In this document: positions 39,701 to 50,402 of the stretch, piece after piece
Numbering within the stretch: the first letter of the stretch is position 1
Layout of the letters: each line of letters starts with the position of its first letter
Assembly: GCA_949710005.1 (NCBI GenBank)
Contig: OX453287.1
Span: 21,770,517-21,834,516 of the forward strand
Reading direction: 5' to 3'
From: Ricordea florida
Taxonomy: Eukaryota; Cnidaria; Anthozoa; Corallimorpharia; Ricordeidae
DNA length: 64,000 nt
Position numbers and translations under genes: made by a program
The notes under the pieces: model-generated
Seen by the model: the letters and a program-made list of their open reading frames with translations, nothing else
Told to the model about the DNA's origin: nothing
The model's database searches: none

Positions 39701-42358
39701 TCAAATAAAAAATTAAGAACCGTGATTTACTGACTGATAGGGTAGATACGTATCCGTATCATGGGCTGTTAAAGAAAAAAACCGTCCAGAATAGATATCA
39801 CGAAAATTTACAACTTCCATCTTAAAACATTAACGAAAAGATAGACAGTTTAATCCATGGACCCTAAACTTATTGACCTTTGTCTGTGGTAGTGATTGGT
39901 AACAATGACGTTGTATTCAGTCTTGTACGGTGACAAGTAGTTTTCATGTTTCAAATGGTGAAAGGAGTAGACTTATGAATGCTGGTAAACATTAAACACC
40001 CCCAATGCAAACAGTTGATATCTCTTTATATATATATGTATATACATATGATGTCAAATTCTGTCAAGAGTGTGCGAAAGAAATCTCGCTATTGAGAATC
40101 CACAAGTCGTTGTTCCCCTGGGTGGCGTATGTGCTTGTTAATTAATAACTAAAGCCAGAAAACTGTCACTATAGGAAACGTTTCTTTATTAGGTACTTTG
40201 TCGTGTATTGTTGAGGAAGTGTATTGCTAGAAATAACAGCAGACATAGGGCATTACCCACTAGAATTTTTGTCAATTTTCATTTGAGATGGCCGGACGGA
40301 TGGCCGAGCACCTCACCAAAATGTCTCTAACCTTGAAGATGTCTGTCTTTCGATACAAAATGCTTAGACTGTTCGAGCTACATTTGAAAGATAAACCTGT
40401 AAAGTCACTTGTTCTTTCTTACTGCACCCGAAAAAACTGTCTCCCCAGAAATCGTCCAATAAAGCATGTTATTATATCTCACAGATAGTACGCGCGCTGT
40501 GATTGCTTAATTTAGCGGGCCGTGCTTCTCTGTACGGCCCGCTAAATTCAAACGTTTGTTTTGAGATATAATAAATATCTTACAAACATCGTTTTCTCGG
40601 TCCGCACTGTAAGTTACGGACCGAGTTTTTTTCCGCTCGGGTTTTTTTATAAATCCGAGCGGAAAAAACTCGGCCCGTAACTTACAACACGGACCTCGAA
40701 CTCGGTTAGTAAAAGGTATGAAGCCAGTTTGAATTGGTTCGCAATTTACATAGCAAATTCATGTTACACCGGATCTATAAAAGGTTTGACCCGAAAAACA
40801 AAATTTGGAAAGGACTCATTCTACTAAGAAATGAAACGAACTAAGTTCCAGCTTTATTTTAAGGAGAGATATTAAACGTCTCACGTGACCAGTCAGCATA
40901 CGTAGTTTTCCCGTTATTAACTGGCAAGTAACATTTCGTGGAAAGCATACTCTACGTTAGCGATCATCCTACCTTGGGAAATCAAAGAACAGTCGCCGCT
41001 TTACCATGATACAATTACTGACTTACAGTTGCAACCTTATACCCAGTTTCGAGATAAAAAATGCAGCATTCCTTTCTACGCCATTTTGGTCATGAAATCT
41101 TGTTCAATCATAATTTGCACCTTTAATAGGATTCCATACAATGAACATAATTTGGATTTCAAATTGTTGTTCATCAACAAATCGAAAATTGGCTAGTCGC
41201 TTAAGGAACGATAAATTTTGAAGGATTTAAACAATATTTAGCTGTTATCACAGCGGGAATGTCGGTATTTTTTCAACACCAGCTGATGTAAAATGATCTC
41301 ACGATTTCTTACCATTTGGCGACGGAATTGCATCTCGTTTCACTTCTTTAGCTACTGAAAAATAAAAAAATGAAATAAAACTATGAAATAGGAATACATG
41401 CAGAAAGTGTCTGACGCTACAAATAATAAGACAAAATGGCCATCATGGATTGAATACTCTCTTCTCTATCAATCTTGACAAGAATGAAATGAAAACCGTT
41501 CTCTTTCTATACCCAAATATATTATACAAAGATTTTCAACACTTTCACGACAACGTTAGACTAGTTGAAGATGCGAAAAAGTTCTATTTTCTCGCACAAC
41601 ACTGACCAAAATGGCAGTGCTGCAAATCGCCAGTTTTACTTCATTTATAAGGTATATAGTGTGATACTCATTGGACGCCATTGTGATAAGATATCGATAC
41701 TCACATTCTTTGACATCTGCCAATCTCTCATGTTGTTCACGTTCTTTCGGTCTTAGACGAAACGTTCCCTGAACTGGATGAGAAATAACATTAGCGACCA
41801 TTGAATATCTAATATTAATGTGCTCCGTCAACCAAACTTCTTTAGAGAAAAACGGAGCTGTTTTTACTTTACACTTGGGCGCAAACCCTATCAAGCCTCT
41901 TATCAAAAAATGTGTGGTTTCCACTACATAGATTGAAAGAAATCTCAATATAAAACCAGTCACTGATCGCACAGGGATATAGAAAAATCAGATAGGGATC
42001 AATTTATTTAAGAAACAACAGGTTGTAAATCAGTCGTGAATTCCGGTACAACAGTTTTTTTATTTCTCCCGTTTCTCGATTAGAAATAAGATTGAATATT
42101 AGAAATCTCTGCGAACAATAGCGTGATTTGGTAAGGTGAGGTAGTTAAAAGGAATTCTTTCTTAAAAGTGCCTTCATTAGCCAAGTCTGAATTACCTTAC
42201 CTATCGTGAATTGGCTACCAGAAATTATGGCGTTCAAAAGTGAAATGCCCTATTACTTAGTGTTCACAGAAATTCCTGGGAAAATTGCAGTTATTTACCT
42301 TACCTTTGACGCCTAAGCTAAAGGTGATCACAATTATTAAAAAGCTCGTTCTCCACAT
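27731..42358 (-). CDS. Secreted mosaic protein: Ala/Pro-rich, ShKT, F5/8C-like, C-type lectin, acidic/His tail
   Basis: Exons (minus): 42358-42304, 41773-41705, 41354-41313, 38082-38011, 37169-36711, 34805-34788, 33801-33784, 33361-33228, 32690-32276, 31554-31374, 30436-30219, 28568-28422, 27948-27731; about 681 aa. Phases fit throughout; the ShKT to F5/8 junction is the one weak splice pair, and an extra exon may lie there. Order: signal peptide (MWRTSFLIIVITFSLGV); charged linker with a KR site; Tyr/Gln segment; about 150 residues of Ala/Pro with Tyr near its end; ShKT domain with six Cys (C-x-D...C-x3-C-x2-C); F5/8C-like domain (SNAFDN, IGYEFNQP, SIRI); long-form C-type lectin domain (six Cys, WIGL) lacking EPN/QPD sugar-binding motifs; HTHHHKHHH stretch; runs of Asp/Glu; Ser/Gly, then KPKKKGWEF end. 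Most introns are phase 1, typical of shuffled extracellular modules. Exact function unknown; a matrix, mucus, nematocyst or skeletal role is inference. Confidence 0.85.
28902..29945. repeat. 72-bp minisatellite, about 14 copies
   Basis: Near-identical 72-bp units (core CCACCCTTACGATTCATCCA) with a few alternating variants (CAGTCACTAAG vs ATTCACTGAG), flanked by degenerate copies at about 28790-28900 and 29946-30110. The unit is a multiple of three and has no plus-strand stop, giving a 24-residue peptide repeat, but it lies antisense in the intron between two exons of the mosaic lectin gene and has no splice or promoter signals. Built from TGACT/TAACT words. Confidence 0.95.
30650..30891. repeat. 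Nested palindrome (TIR element in inverted duplicate)
   Basis: Two arms of about 107 bp (30650-30757 and 30780-30890) are inverted copies separated by about 22 bp. Each arm is itself bounded by the inverted pair GGTAGGTACGTGGTGTAAGC / GCTTACACCACGTACCTACC. Lies in the intron between the two C-type lectin exons of the mosaic gene. Confidence 0.9.
31155..31316. repeat. PLE-type terminal repeat, second family
   Basis: Single copy in the same order as at 7230-7640 and 53318-53470: TTTCTTAAGAAACTGGTGCT, a TTGAAACACAAGAAACTGGG stretch, and ACCACCGTAAGGTAAAAGGG. On the minus strand 31284-31316 resembles a hammerhead (stem II GGC/GCT, CGAAACGTCAGC) but the CUGA core reads CCGA, so it is probably inactive. 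Confidence 0.6.
31627..31765. repeat. 34-bp tandem repeat, about 4 copies
   Basis: Units GGACGTCATGATATGTGATA + TCGTGAGACCCAAT just upstream of the first C-type lectin exon on the minus strand, in the intron. Confidence 0.9.
32752..32985. mobile_element. MITE in mosaic gene intron
   Basis: Inverted arms of about 65 bp: left GAAGAGAGCATTCGGGACAG to ATATGAAAACTTCAG, right CTGAAGTTTTCATATCCCAG to GCTTATGCTCTCTTGGTG. No ORF. Confidence 0.75.
34178..34338. mobile_element. MITE, TIR TTTTGGTAAGATTTCCGCAC
   Basis: Arms of about 30 bp, TTTTGGTAAGATTTCCGCAC and complement, followed inward by AGGTCCCTAC and GCATTATGCATGC. Best-preserved member of the family also at 15231-15372. Confidence 0.9.
34905..35200. 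repeat. 106-bp tandem repeat, about 3 copies
   Basis: Units with TTTGGAAAGCTACT, ACAGTACTGTACTGTGGTAC, CTATACAGTGTGGTTCTAAC and TGGATCAAACCATGCAGTGT. The same unit stands in opposite orientation at 58815-59110, and a degraded single copy lies at about 28060-28280. Confidence 0.9.
35945..36195. mobile_element. Palindromic pair of PLE terminal repeats
   Basis: Two inverted copies of the same terminal block as at 1640-2690 (GGTTGTCGAAAC, AACAACAGTTCTTTTCAGAA, CCCGGACGATCAAACT) with almost nothing between them. No coding part. Lies in a mosaic-gene intron. Confidence 0.75.
36043..36090 (-). ncRNA. Hammerhead-like motif, PLE repeat
   Basis: Minus strand reads TTGACG, CTGATGA, a 20-nt stem II region, GAAA, TGTC, AGTCAA. 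The invariant CUGAUGA and GAAA are kept. The C after GAAA is changed to T and one stem I pair is mismatched, so activity is doubtful. The inverted partner copy near 36105-36150 has lost the CUGA core. Confidence 0.4.
38311..38630. mobile_element. TIR element with poly-G ends
   Basis: Left end CCGGGGGGGG...GTACTCCC, right end GGGAGTACCACCCCCCGGGG. The 280-bp interior holds repeated CCCTATTTAAGGAC/CCCTATTCAAGG words. No ORF. Non-autonomous element. Confidence 0.8.
40500..40705. repeat. Two adjacent hairpins
   Basis: First AGCGGGCCGTGCTTC / GTACGGCCCGCT (40516-40551). Second, about 40595-40705: TCGGTCCGCACTGTAAGTTA with CGGACCGAGTTTTTTTCCGC and CTCGGG pairing to CCGAGCGGAAAAAACTCG and CCGTAACTTACAACACGGAC. 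Long perfect stems, no ORF; MITE-like, in a mosaic-gene intron. Confidence 0.75.
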
Positions 42359-43626
42359 TACTGCAAGTTACATATATCGGCTTGCAGAAGTCCCTCGCAC
42401 TCTCTCCTCGTGATTCCAAACAAGAAGCGTAAGAACAAAGGCTTGGACCAAGTAATTAATTAATCATGATAAATTAGGGTCCATGACATGTGCCCGAGGA
42501 AATGGATAAACAATAGTATGGAGACCACAGCTTGGTCGGCGTTATTTCACAGCAAGTGGCCTGTTTGCCACGCTCACTAGCGCAAGCTTCAAAGTTGTTT
42601 GGTGTTGATGGTTCATTTTTTCGGTTTTGACCCTTTTAGGGTAAATTTGTACCGCGTACGAGGAATTCTTAAAGGAAACGATAAATCCTAAGCACCATAT
42701 TTGATGCTATCTATACGCCCCAAGTTGTTTTTTTACAGATTGCAATTTCGATCAATTTTTCTTCTTCTACTTTCATTTATATCACTCATTTTTTCGTAGG
42801 ACAGGTGACTAAAACTCAAATTAAGACGCTTTTTGAGTGAGAAAAAAGCAAACTTACGAAGTCATTTGAAAGATTTCCTTTATTGAGAACAAAAAAGCTT
42901 ATGTGTTAACTCTTCTTCTAGCGAGTATCGACGTATTTTTTTTGACGTTTCATCTTCCAATGAGCTCGCTCACTATTGACAATAGTTGTCTGTTTCATAC
43001 CTATGATTCTTGAAGTTTACTTGTTTTTCCAACAATACGAACACCAGTTATTTTGGAAAACAGTGTGATTGCTTCTGGTGTCAACAGGTGCATCTAAACA
43101 CGTGACATTCAACCAATCAAAGTAAAGCTATTCGCAAATGGCGCTGATTGGTCGAAGTAGGGTTGATTTGTTTGAAGCGGGCTAAACGGCGCAACCAATT
43201 TAAAATTATCTGTCAATGCCTATGTTAAGAATTCGCAGTGATCACACTTATATTTTTTACTTCCAAACTTAGGATCATAAATCAATGTTCTTTCGGCAAG
43301 TCCTTTGAGTTTGCAGGTCATTGATTACACTTTAGCTGTCCTACGAGCCTTTTCCTCAAATTGTTTAAGCAAAAATATCATTCAAAAGTTTGCAATTCAG
43401 AAAGAGCGGCTAGTATTAGTATAGGTAATAGCATGGTTTGTAGTGATATTTGGTATAAATACCACGAGGGATATTTCAAAATTGTTGTACGTAATTTCAA
43501 GAGCCGTTAAGCGAGTGAAATTTGAGACAATTTTGATATATCTCGAGTGGTATTTATGCGAAATATCACGTACAAATCATGCTATTATTTGTTTATACTA
43601 CTACTCGCAAAAGGTTTGTAATTTTC

Positions 43627-43659
<33 letters not shown>

Positions 43660-44597
43660 ACTGCTCTTAGCCAATCAAATTACAGAAATTTCTCATGTAG
43701 TAGTATAAGCCTAAAAATAGGGAGGAAAGAGCTCGAAAGCATTTCATGCTGATCTTTGCAAAAGTTAGTTTTGCTTGTTGATAATTGGCAAATAGGAGCA
43801 AGGTAGTCTTCAAAACAACGCAAATTCGATTAATCACGTAAAATTAGGATCAAGATGATTATTACGCGCGTGTATCTAGTGTGTTCGTGCGCGTTACTGG
43901 CGCATGACCTCTATGATCCAGATGCTTATTACGCGCGTGTATCTAGCGTGTTCGTGCGCGTTACTGGCGCATAACCTCTATGATCCAGATGCTTATTACG
44001 TGCGTGTATCTAGCGTGTTCGTGCGCGTTACTGGCGCATAACCTCTATGGCCCTTCCATCGAGTGACATGTTCTTGATCTTTGGCATTGTTATCAGGAAA
44101 GATTTGTACACAACGCGATTTACAGTTCTATGAGTATCATAGCACTATTTGAAATACAAGACAGAAATAAACCACTCTAGTGATGCTAGTGTAAATTGGA
44201 GATAATACGCGAAGGACAAAAGCGCCGTTTGTGTGGTTTGCTGGTACCAGCTGTTAAAAACACCTGTTTTAGGAGCCACAGTTTTCAGGTAAAAAGACAG
44301 CGCTCAACTACGTAAAAACAGTTTACCCTCTCTTTAAGCAGCAAATTCGAATGCAACTCGACGTTAGACATGGCTAATTTATGTAAAAATATTATCCTGA
44401 AAATCTTATGTTCCTATAACAAACCGACCAATGTGGCTTATGTTATATGTAGCCTCTCTTGTAAAATGATCTGCCTAATAAATTATGACATTGATGTCAG
44501 CCGAGGTAAGCTGTCTAAAACGTTTTCGCTCCTTTAACACTGGTCAGCGTTTTATTAACTCAGGGGAGAGCTTTTCAATAACTTAACTCTTTTTGTA
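42359..44597. promoter_or_regulatory. Intergenic region between divergent secreted-protein genes
   Basis: About 2.2 kb between the start codons of the mosaic lectin gene (minus) and the CAP gene (plus). Contains an inverted repeat (43440-43690, arms with ATATTTGGTATAAATACCA-type sequence) and a CpG-rich 67-bp triple repeat (43860-44055). No exon recognised. Both promoters should lie here, but I could not pinpoint a TATA box or start site. Confidence 0.4.
43860..44055. repeat. 67-bp tandem repeat, 3 copies
   Basis: Units ATTACGCGCGTGTATCTAGC + GTGTTCGTGCGCGTTACTGG + CGCATAACCTCTATGATCCAGATGCTT (period 67), nearly identical. Unusually CpG-rich for this AT-rich window. Confidence 0.95.
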
Positions 44598-47500
44598 ATG
44601 AAAGCCTTTGGGTTTTTTATTCTATATGTGTCTTTGGTGGAGTTTCTGCCTCCTTACTGCCACGGTGAGTGTTTTGATTTTATCTTATTGCGCGATCGAT
44701 GCTTTGACTTGTTACGTGTTGTTGTTAGCATTTGGTTGACTGTCATGTGAAATTATAGCCCAAGACTATTTCTGACATGTAAAATTATAGAGCACGACTA
44801 TTTCCATTGGACTAACATCAAACGCATTGCTTGAAAACGTGAGATTTTGGAAACATAGACCTACAAGCAAATAGAGCTAGTGAACTTGATCACTCAGTGT
44901 CTGTTATGTACCAGTTAGAATTATCATGATCAGTGTTACTAACATGAAGGGGGTTTCGTGCCTGGGTATTTACCTGCAGTAGAACCATAACAAATAGGTG
45001 ACGTGCACTGTGTAATCGTTTGTAACCATATCTCCGGAAGTGATTATTTCTTTTCTAAACCTTTCTCGCAAGTGGAGCAAGCTGCAAAAGCTCGTTTGCT
45101 TGCCATTTTCGTAAACGTCAACAAACGGTAACTTTAATTTGAGAGGATTAAGAACTAACAAGCTGCCAATTAACGCTGATTTATTATCGGATCTGGGCTA
45201 GTTTCCGATGTATTACTCTGTGATAAGAGCAGATTCGTCTTAGGTCAAAGGGTGATTTCCTAGTGACATTTGCTTTCAAAAGTATCTGGTCAGCAGAATT
45301 ACCCATTATCTTCATGCGTTGAACAAGTCCGAGACCAGACGACTAATCGTTTGATTAGTGGCTGGGTTCGTTTACGATGCATATATTAAATTCTGAAGCG
45401 TTCATGCCTGCGACTATTTTTCCTTTATTTAACATTTTCTTAATTGTGTTTAATTTCTAAATTGTATTTGACATTTTACAGCCAAACATCACAAGCCAAA
45501 CAAACACCATGCCGTATCTCATAAACATCATAACAGCACACCTAAAATAACCTCTACTGGTGTGTCAGGTTCTTTGAAAAACGTCATTTTGCACAAAACG
45601 TCAAACCGACAAAACAATGAAACGTTGACAGCCGGGAAGAGTACTGGACAAGCAATGGGGAGAGATATTTTGGTACATAATGCCAACACAGGAGTTGGGC
45701 ATGTGGTTCAAGGTAAAAACATGTCTTGTAACATAAATATCCTTGCAATGCACAACATTGCGCACTTTTAAAAGGGTGACTTAGATGTAAGACCCAAGCA
45801 TAAGTATAAGCGGATGTAATTTACGTGTAATCTAGACATATTCATTAGTTTGTTATAACTCATGACAAAAGTGAGTTTGCTTAAAATTTAGTTTGATAAC
45901 TAATAGGGTTTTTCAGACTCTCCTTTTAACATACCGTGCAACAGCTGGAATTGTCCACTTGGTTGATAAACCCAAATTTTCTTGTGAGACCTAAACCATC
46001 AGTTTTGTCGAATAATTGTTTTAGTCTAAATATGCAGGTGATTATTTCAAAAAAAAGAAAAGAAAAAGAATTGTACAACACGAAAAAATTTTATTTCATC
46101 AAAAGCGCGCCAACGACTGGCAGCCATTTTGTTCGTCGAGGTGATTATTGGCTGATAATCTGAGATAGCGAACCAATCAGAGCGCGCGATTTTGTATGAT
46201 CACCTGAGTATTTATACTAATGTCGTTTAATTAGGTTGTGTATCGCTCAAGTCATGTCAAGTCAGTTTTTATTTAACTTACACAGAGTATTATGTACATA
46301 AAGTTATAATGATTTTACAATATTGTTTACTGAACAAAATAGGAGAAGAAGGGAAAGTAAGTTTGTTAATATGCTTTTATAATAGAGTCTGGAACACCTA
46401 AATAGTTAGAAAACTAATCCAGTAGGTGCCCCAAATAAATTACTTCATGAGCAAAAGGAATAGAGTAAATAACATTTTTTTGTTTAAAATCTATTACTTA
46501 CTTCTTGTACTAACCACTAACATTAAACTTGTTGAACACATTAACAATTGCTTAAGAATCAAATAAAGGAAAATACGAATATACCAGTCACTTTCAAACA
46601 GACATAACATTATAATTATGTACAAAATTAAGCTAACTAATTAACAATATCATTGTTATACCTGTCAATCCTAGATTTCTTAACGTTTAGACGAAATCTA
46701 GAAAAAGGAGTAATCTGCTTTACATCAAGAGGTAATAAATTCCAGAGTTTAGCAACAGAAAAACAAAGAGAACGAATACCATATTGTGCGGTCAGGACTT
46801 GGTTTGCAAACAGGTCATCGTTAATACATTGACGCGTATGATATGAATGAACAGAGGATATTGGCTTGAAGCAATTAGCAAAACAATATGGAGTTAATTT
46901 ATGAAACCACTAACAAACAAAAGAAAGAATTTCAACTTGGATTATATCACAAAATTGTAAAAGATTTAGAGATTTGAGCAAGGATGCTGAGTGCGATGTA
47001 GGTTCAGAAAATGTTGTTGTTGCTGGTGTTGTTTTATCGTGTGTCTAGTTATCGTGATGTGCTGCAATTCCGAAATTACTTTCAAAGAACTAGCTGCTAG
47101 CTCGATAATCTTGCAGTTTTCTAGTTGTAAGGCATTTCCTTACCTGCAATATGTATCAGTATAGTGCAAATTGTGTCTGTATATTCTATGTGTAAAATTT
47201 CTAATTATATAACCAGTGTAACTGTAATTTTTAGATGCAGGGAATTGTGAATAAAGAAAAGTGTAAAAGTGTGACCTTTGGAAAATCCGTGTAAATTCAT
47301 AGAGACCACAGCCATGTTGATTTGGTCTTTGTCCTCTAAATTCCAGGCTCCAAAGATGGACATGCTCCGGTAATAGTCATAAATTCCGACGCTGCAGGCG
47401 GCAAAAGTGAGTAGTTTTCTTCCAGTTTCTATTTCTTCTTCGTATTCTTCTCCGTACTTATTCCACGGCCACAAATCAAAACATTTCAAAGAGCACATAT

Positions 47501-50199
47501 CATATTCAAAATATGATAAGGGTTAGTTTAAATTCAGTCTTTCAACCAAATGCTCCTTAACAGATGAAGTGTAGTTTTCTTCTAGTTTCTATTCTTGAAG
47601 ATTTAAGGTGCAGCTATGAGGTTTTCCTACTATAGAGACCCCTTCATTAGGTCAGTAACATTAGGACCTACCTGTGTTACTATGGCAACTGTTACGGCGT
47701 TAAGAGATATTGGTGGTAAACTGCTATTGACCAGAGAACCTCATCTGACCTACTTATGAATTTGGTGGAGTTTCGTTAAGCAGTCTCAAAGTTTTGCGTA
47801 ATTTCAACTTTTCCAAGAGGTTGAGCATTCATGATTGAAGAATTATAAATGAGGTGGAGGAGGCTATAACATCCCCCAGATTTGCGTAATTCTACAAAAG
47901 CTGTCAAACATACAAAAGCTGAATAATACAAAAGCTGAATCCAATTCATTCATTTTTAGATGGCACATTTTCTCATTTTCCTTTGTCGCTTGGGCCTAGA
48001 ATTTCGGCAAAGCCTTTATCAATTCACAGACCTGTGTGTGTGCTGAAGATTTCAGCCTCGAAGTATGAACCTAATTTCTAGCAACAAAATTTTTTTTGAC
48101 AGTATCGGACGATTGACGTCAATCATCCAATAACAGTGAGATTTTTTGAACGATTTCATTTGATATTTATTTAGGTGGTTCCCTGGATCCATTTTCCCAA
48201 GACTGCCTTGACGCACACAATAACTACAGGGCCAGGCATGGCGTGCCTCCGCTCATTTGGTCCCATGAACTTGCCGAGGGCGCACAGGCCTGGGCCGACC
48301 AACTGGCGTCCACTGATTCATTGCAGCACGATCAAGTAGCGGTACATAATCACAAGATTGGTGAGTTCACACTAACGATAGACATAAAGACATCCTGTCG
48401 TTGAACACATGAAGTACGAAATTTATTTGAAGGAAACTATGCGAGGAGATTTGTCAAGGTTTGAGCCCATTACCCAGAGAGAGCTACTCCCATACTTCCT
48501 CTTATAGTGAACATTCTTACAGAACTAATTGCTTTTAGAATTCTTTTCGCGCGAGCATAGTCTCCACCAGCGAAGCAGCGTTCGACTTCAAAGAGCACAT
48601 GGTTGCAAAAATTCATTGTAAATATAACGAGAGTAAGTTTAAAGTCAGTTTTTCAACCGAGACTCTTTATCTCTTAAAATTCTCCTTAACAGATGTAGTG
48701 TAGGTGTTTGCTCCGGGTAACGAGCTCATGCCCTTTCTAGGGACGTTATCTACACCTGGGCTTGAAATGTGAAAATTCTCTTTTCTTAAGTCCAACACTT
48801 CTTCACACGTCTCTGTACAAAACACTTACTCCCGTGGCCCTGATGTGGGTTGTTTGATTTGTGTTTTCTCTATCATAATTGTGGTTGTAATGGGCTGGGC
48901 CTCTAGCCTGTTAAAGTTGTCCCAGCGCTCTCACAGTAGTCTGCGCCACATACGAAACTTAACATCTCATTAATTTCCATCCGGGGCTAGATTACGTCTG
49001 GGACACAGGTTACCTCCACAGAGGACAGATGTAAAATTTAGATCGCTCTGTTTGTATTTTTGTTTGTTTTCTCTTTTAGGGGAAAACCTTGCGTACTTCC
49101 AGCCAGCCGTTCCAAAGTGTGAAGGTGCCATGGTTGACAACTGCGTTAACTGCCGAGAGATGATTCAGCGCTGGTATAACGAAGTAAAGAACTATGATTA
49201 TGACAAAGGAGGTCCCATGATGCTGACGTCTCCATACAAACACTTCACTCAGTTGATCTGGGCTAACACTGCAGAGGTGGGCGTTGGTACTGCCATTAGC
49301 AAGCGCTATGGCTTCATTACAGTGGCACGCTATAGACCCACTGGAAACGAGGGAGACTTGCAAGAATTCATAAGCAACGTACCACCAGAAGGAGGTAGAG
49401 TGCAACCTCTATTAAGCGGACAACCTCGGGAGCTTCCCAAGTGTCTGCTTAATAGAGGGTGTCCGCTTAATAGAGGGTGTCCGCTTAATAGAGGGTGTCC
49501 GGTTAATAGAGGGTGTCCGTTTAACGGAGGGTGTCCATTTAATAGAGGTTGCCCGCTTAATAAATGGTTCACATCAAACGGTTTTCTCTTTACTGTGGTA
49601 GGAAGTAAATAGATTTAATCATGAATGATAATAATACCAAGACAGTGTGATCGACAGTTTATTGACAGGCTATGCACTCTATTCAGTTGAATCTTTCCAG
49701 GACGTAAGAGACAGTAGAGAAGAAAAGATACTCATACTATAAATTATAATTGCTTTATAAGGTCCATTACCAACCGTGAGCCCTCATGCAGACAGCATAA
49801 ATCAAAATCAAGGGGCAAACACCAAGGCGCTGCTGGCGACTGACTCTTCTGGCGCTGCTTCGACTGACTCCGATGCACCATTAGAACCAGAGGCAGCACC
49901 ACCAACGACCATTACTGTAAAGGAAATGTCCTCCGCTGGTGCCACATCCAATAACAACGCATCTTCAGTGACCTCCAATAGTTCTAGTCTAGCGAAAAGC
50001 GCGGATATGGCGGCAGTAGTAGAAAATGACGACGCAACGGGTAATAAACTCCCGCAACCAGAACCGGTCAAGAAAGTGGCTCAAACAAAGGGTGGATTCG
50101 TGCACACGCTGACCGCAAATGACGGTACAAAGGCTCAGGTGTACCTCAGCAGGAATGGAGCTCATGCAGGGATTGTTTTTAGGAACCAAATTTCAAGAG
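44598..50199 (+). CDS. Secreted CAP/SCP-domain protein with His-rich linker (5 exons seen)
   Basis: Exons: 44598-44664, 45482-45712, 48175-48360, 49080-49394, 49762-50199; all introns phase 1, all GT-AG. Signal peptide MKAFGFFILYVSLVEFLPPY. Residues about 23-99: His/Lys-rich start (AKHHKPNKHH, SHKHHN) then Ser/Asn/Thr-rich. About 100-265: CAP domain similar to GLIPR2 (LDAHNNYRARHGVPPLIW, GENLAY, KHFTQLIW = CAP1, ARYRPTGN = CAP2); the two His and the Glu of the CAP cleft are present. Exon 5 adds about 146 residues rich in Ser/Thr/Ala/Pro. The 3' end is uncertain: exon 5 may splice at the GTAACT after 50199 to an exon I did not find, or read through to a TAA at 50400-50402. CAP proteins are extracellular; the substrate or partner is unknown. 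Confidence 0.88.
46240..46950 (-). mobile_element. 3' end of a non-LTR retrotransposon
   Basis: In CAP intron 2, antisense. Minus strand 46900-46637 encodes the C-terminus of a Jockey/CR1-like ORF2: HSYHTRQCINDDLFANQV, TAQYGIRSLCFSVAKLWNLL, PFSRFRLNVKK, stop TAG at 46637-46639. This matches the usual end of such reverse transcriptases (QYGxRSL..GAKLWN..P). Sequence further along to about 46240 would be its 3' UTR. No polymerase core is present. Confidence 0.65.
49433..49562 (+). repeat. 18-bp tandem repeat after the CAP exon 4 donor
   Basis: About six to seven units of GTGTCCGCTTAATAGAGG with small changes, starting about 40 bp after the exon 4 splice donor. If the intron is retained the frame stays open to 49612 and would add a GCPLNR hexapeptide series. 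Confidence 0.9.
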
Positions 50200-50402
50200 G
50201 TAACTTAATCAGTGCTTTTTGGTGCCTTTACACTGAGTTGTTACCGGTTTTAGTCGTAATTACGAATGAAAAACAGCTTATAAATAGAATTCAATCAGCA
50301 GATACTGGTATCAGTATAATAATAAGTTTCTCCAGAATAAATTACTTAACAAAACGTACATCGCCGGTTGCATGGTCTGCAGTGAAACCGCTGAAAAAAT
50401 AA

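Noticed and set aside
47205-47498. Minus-strand ORF with EEYEEEIETGRKLL, protein-like composition
   Set aside because: Lies in CAP intron 2, no recognisable family, no convincing splice sites; left unannotated.
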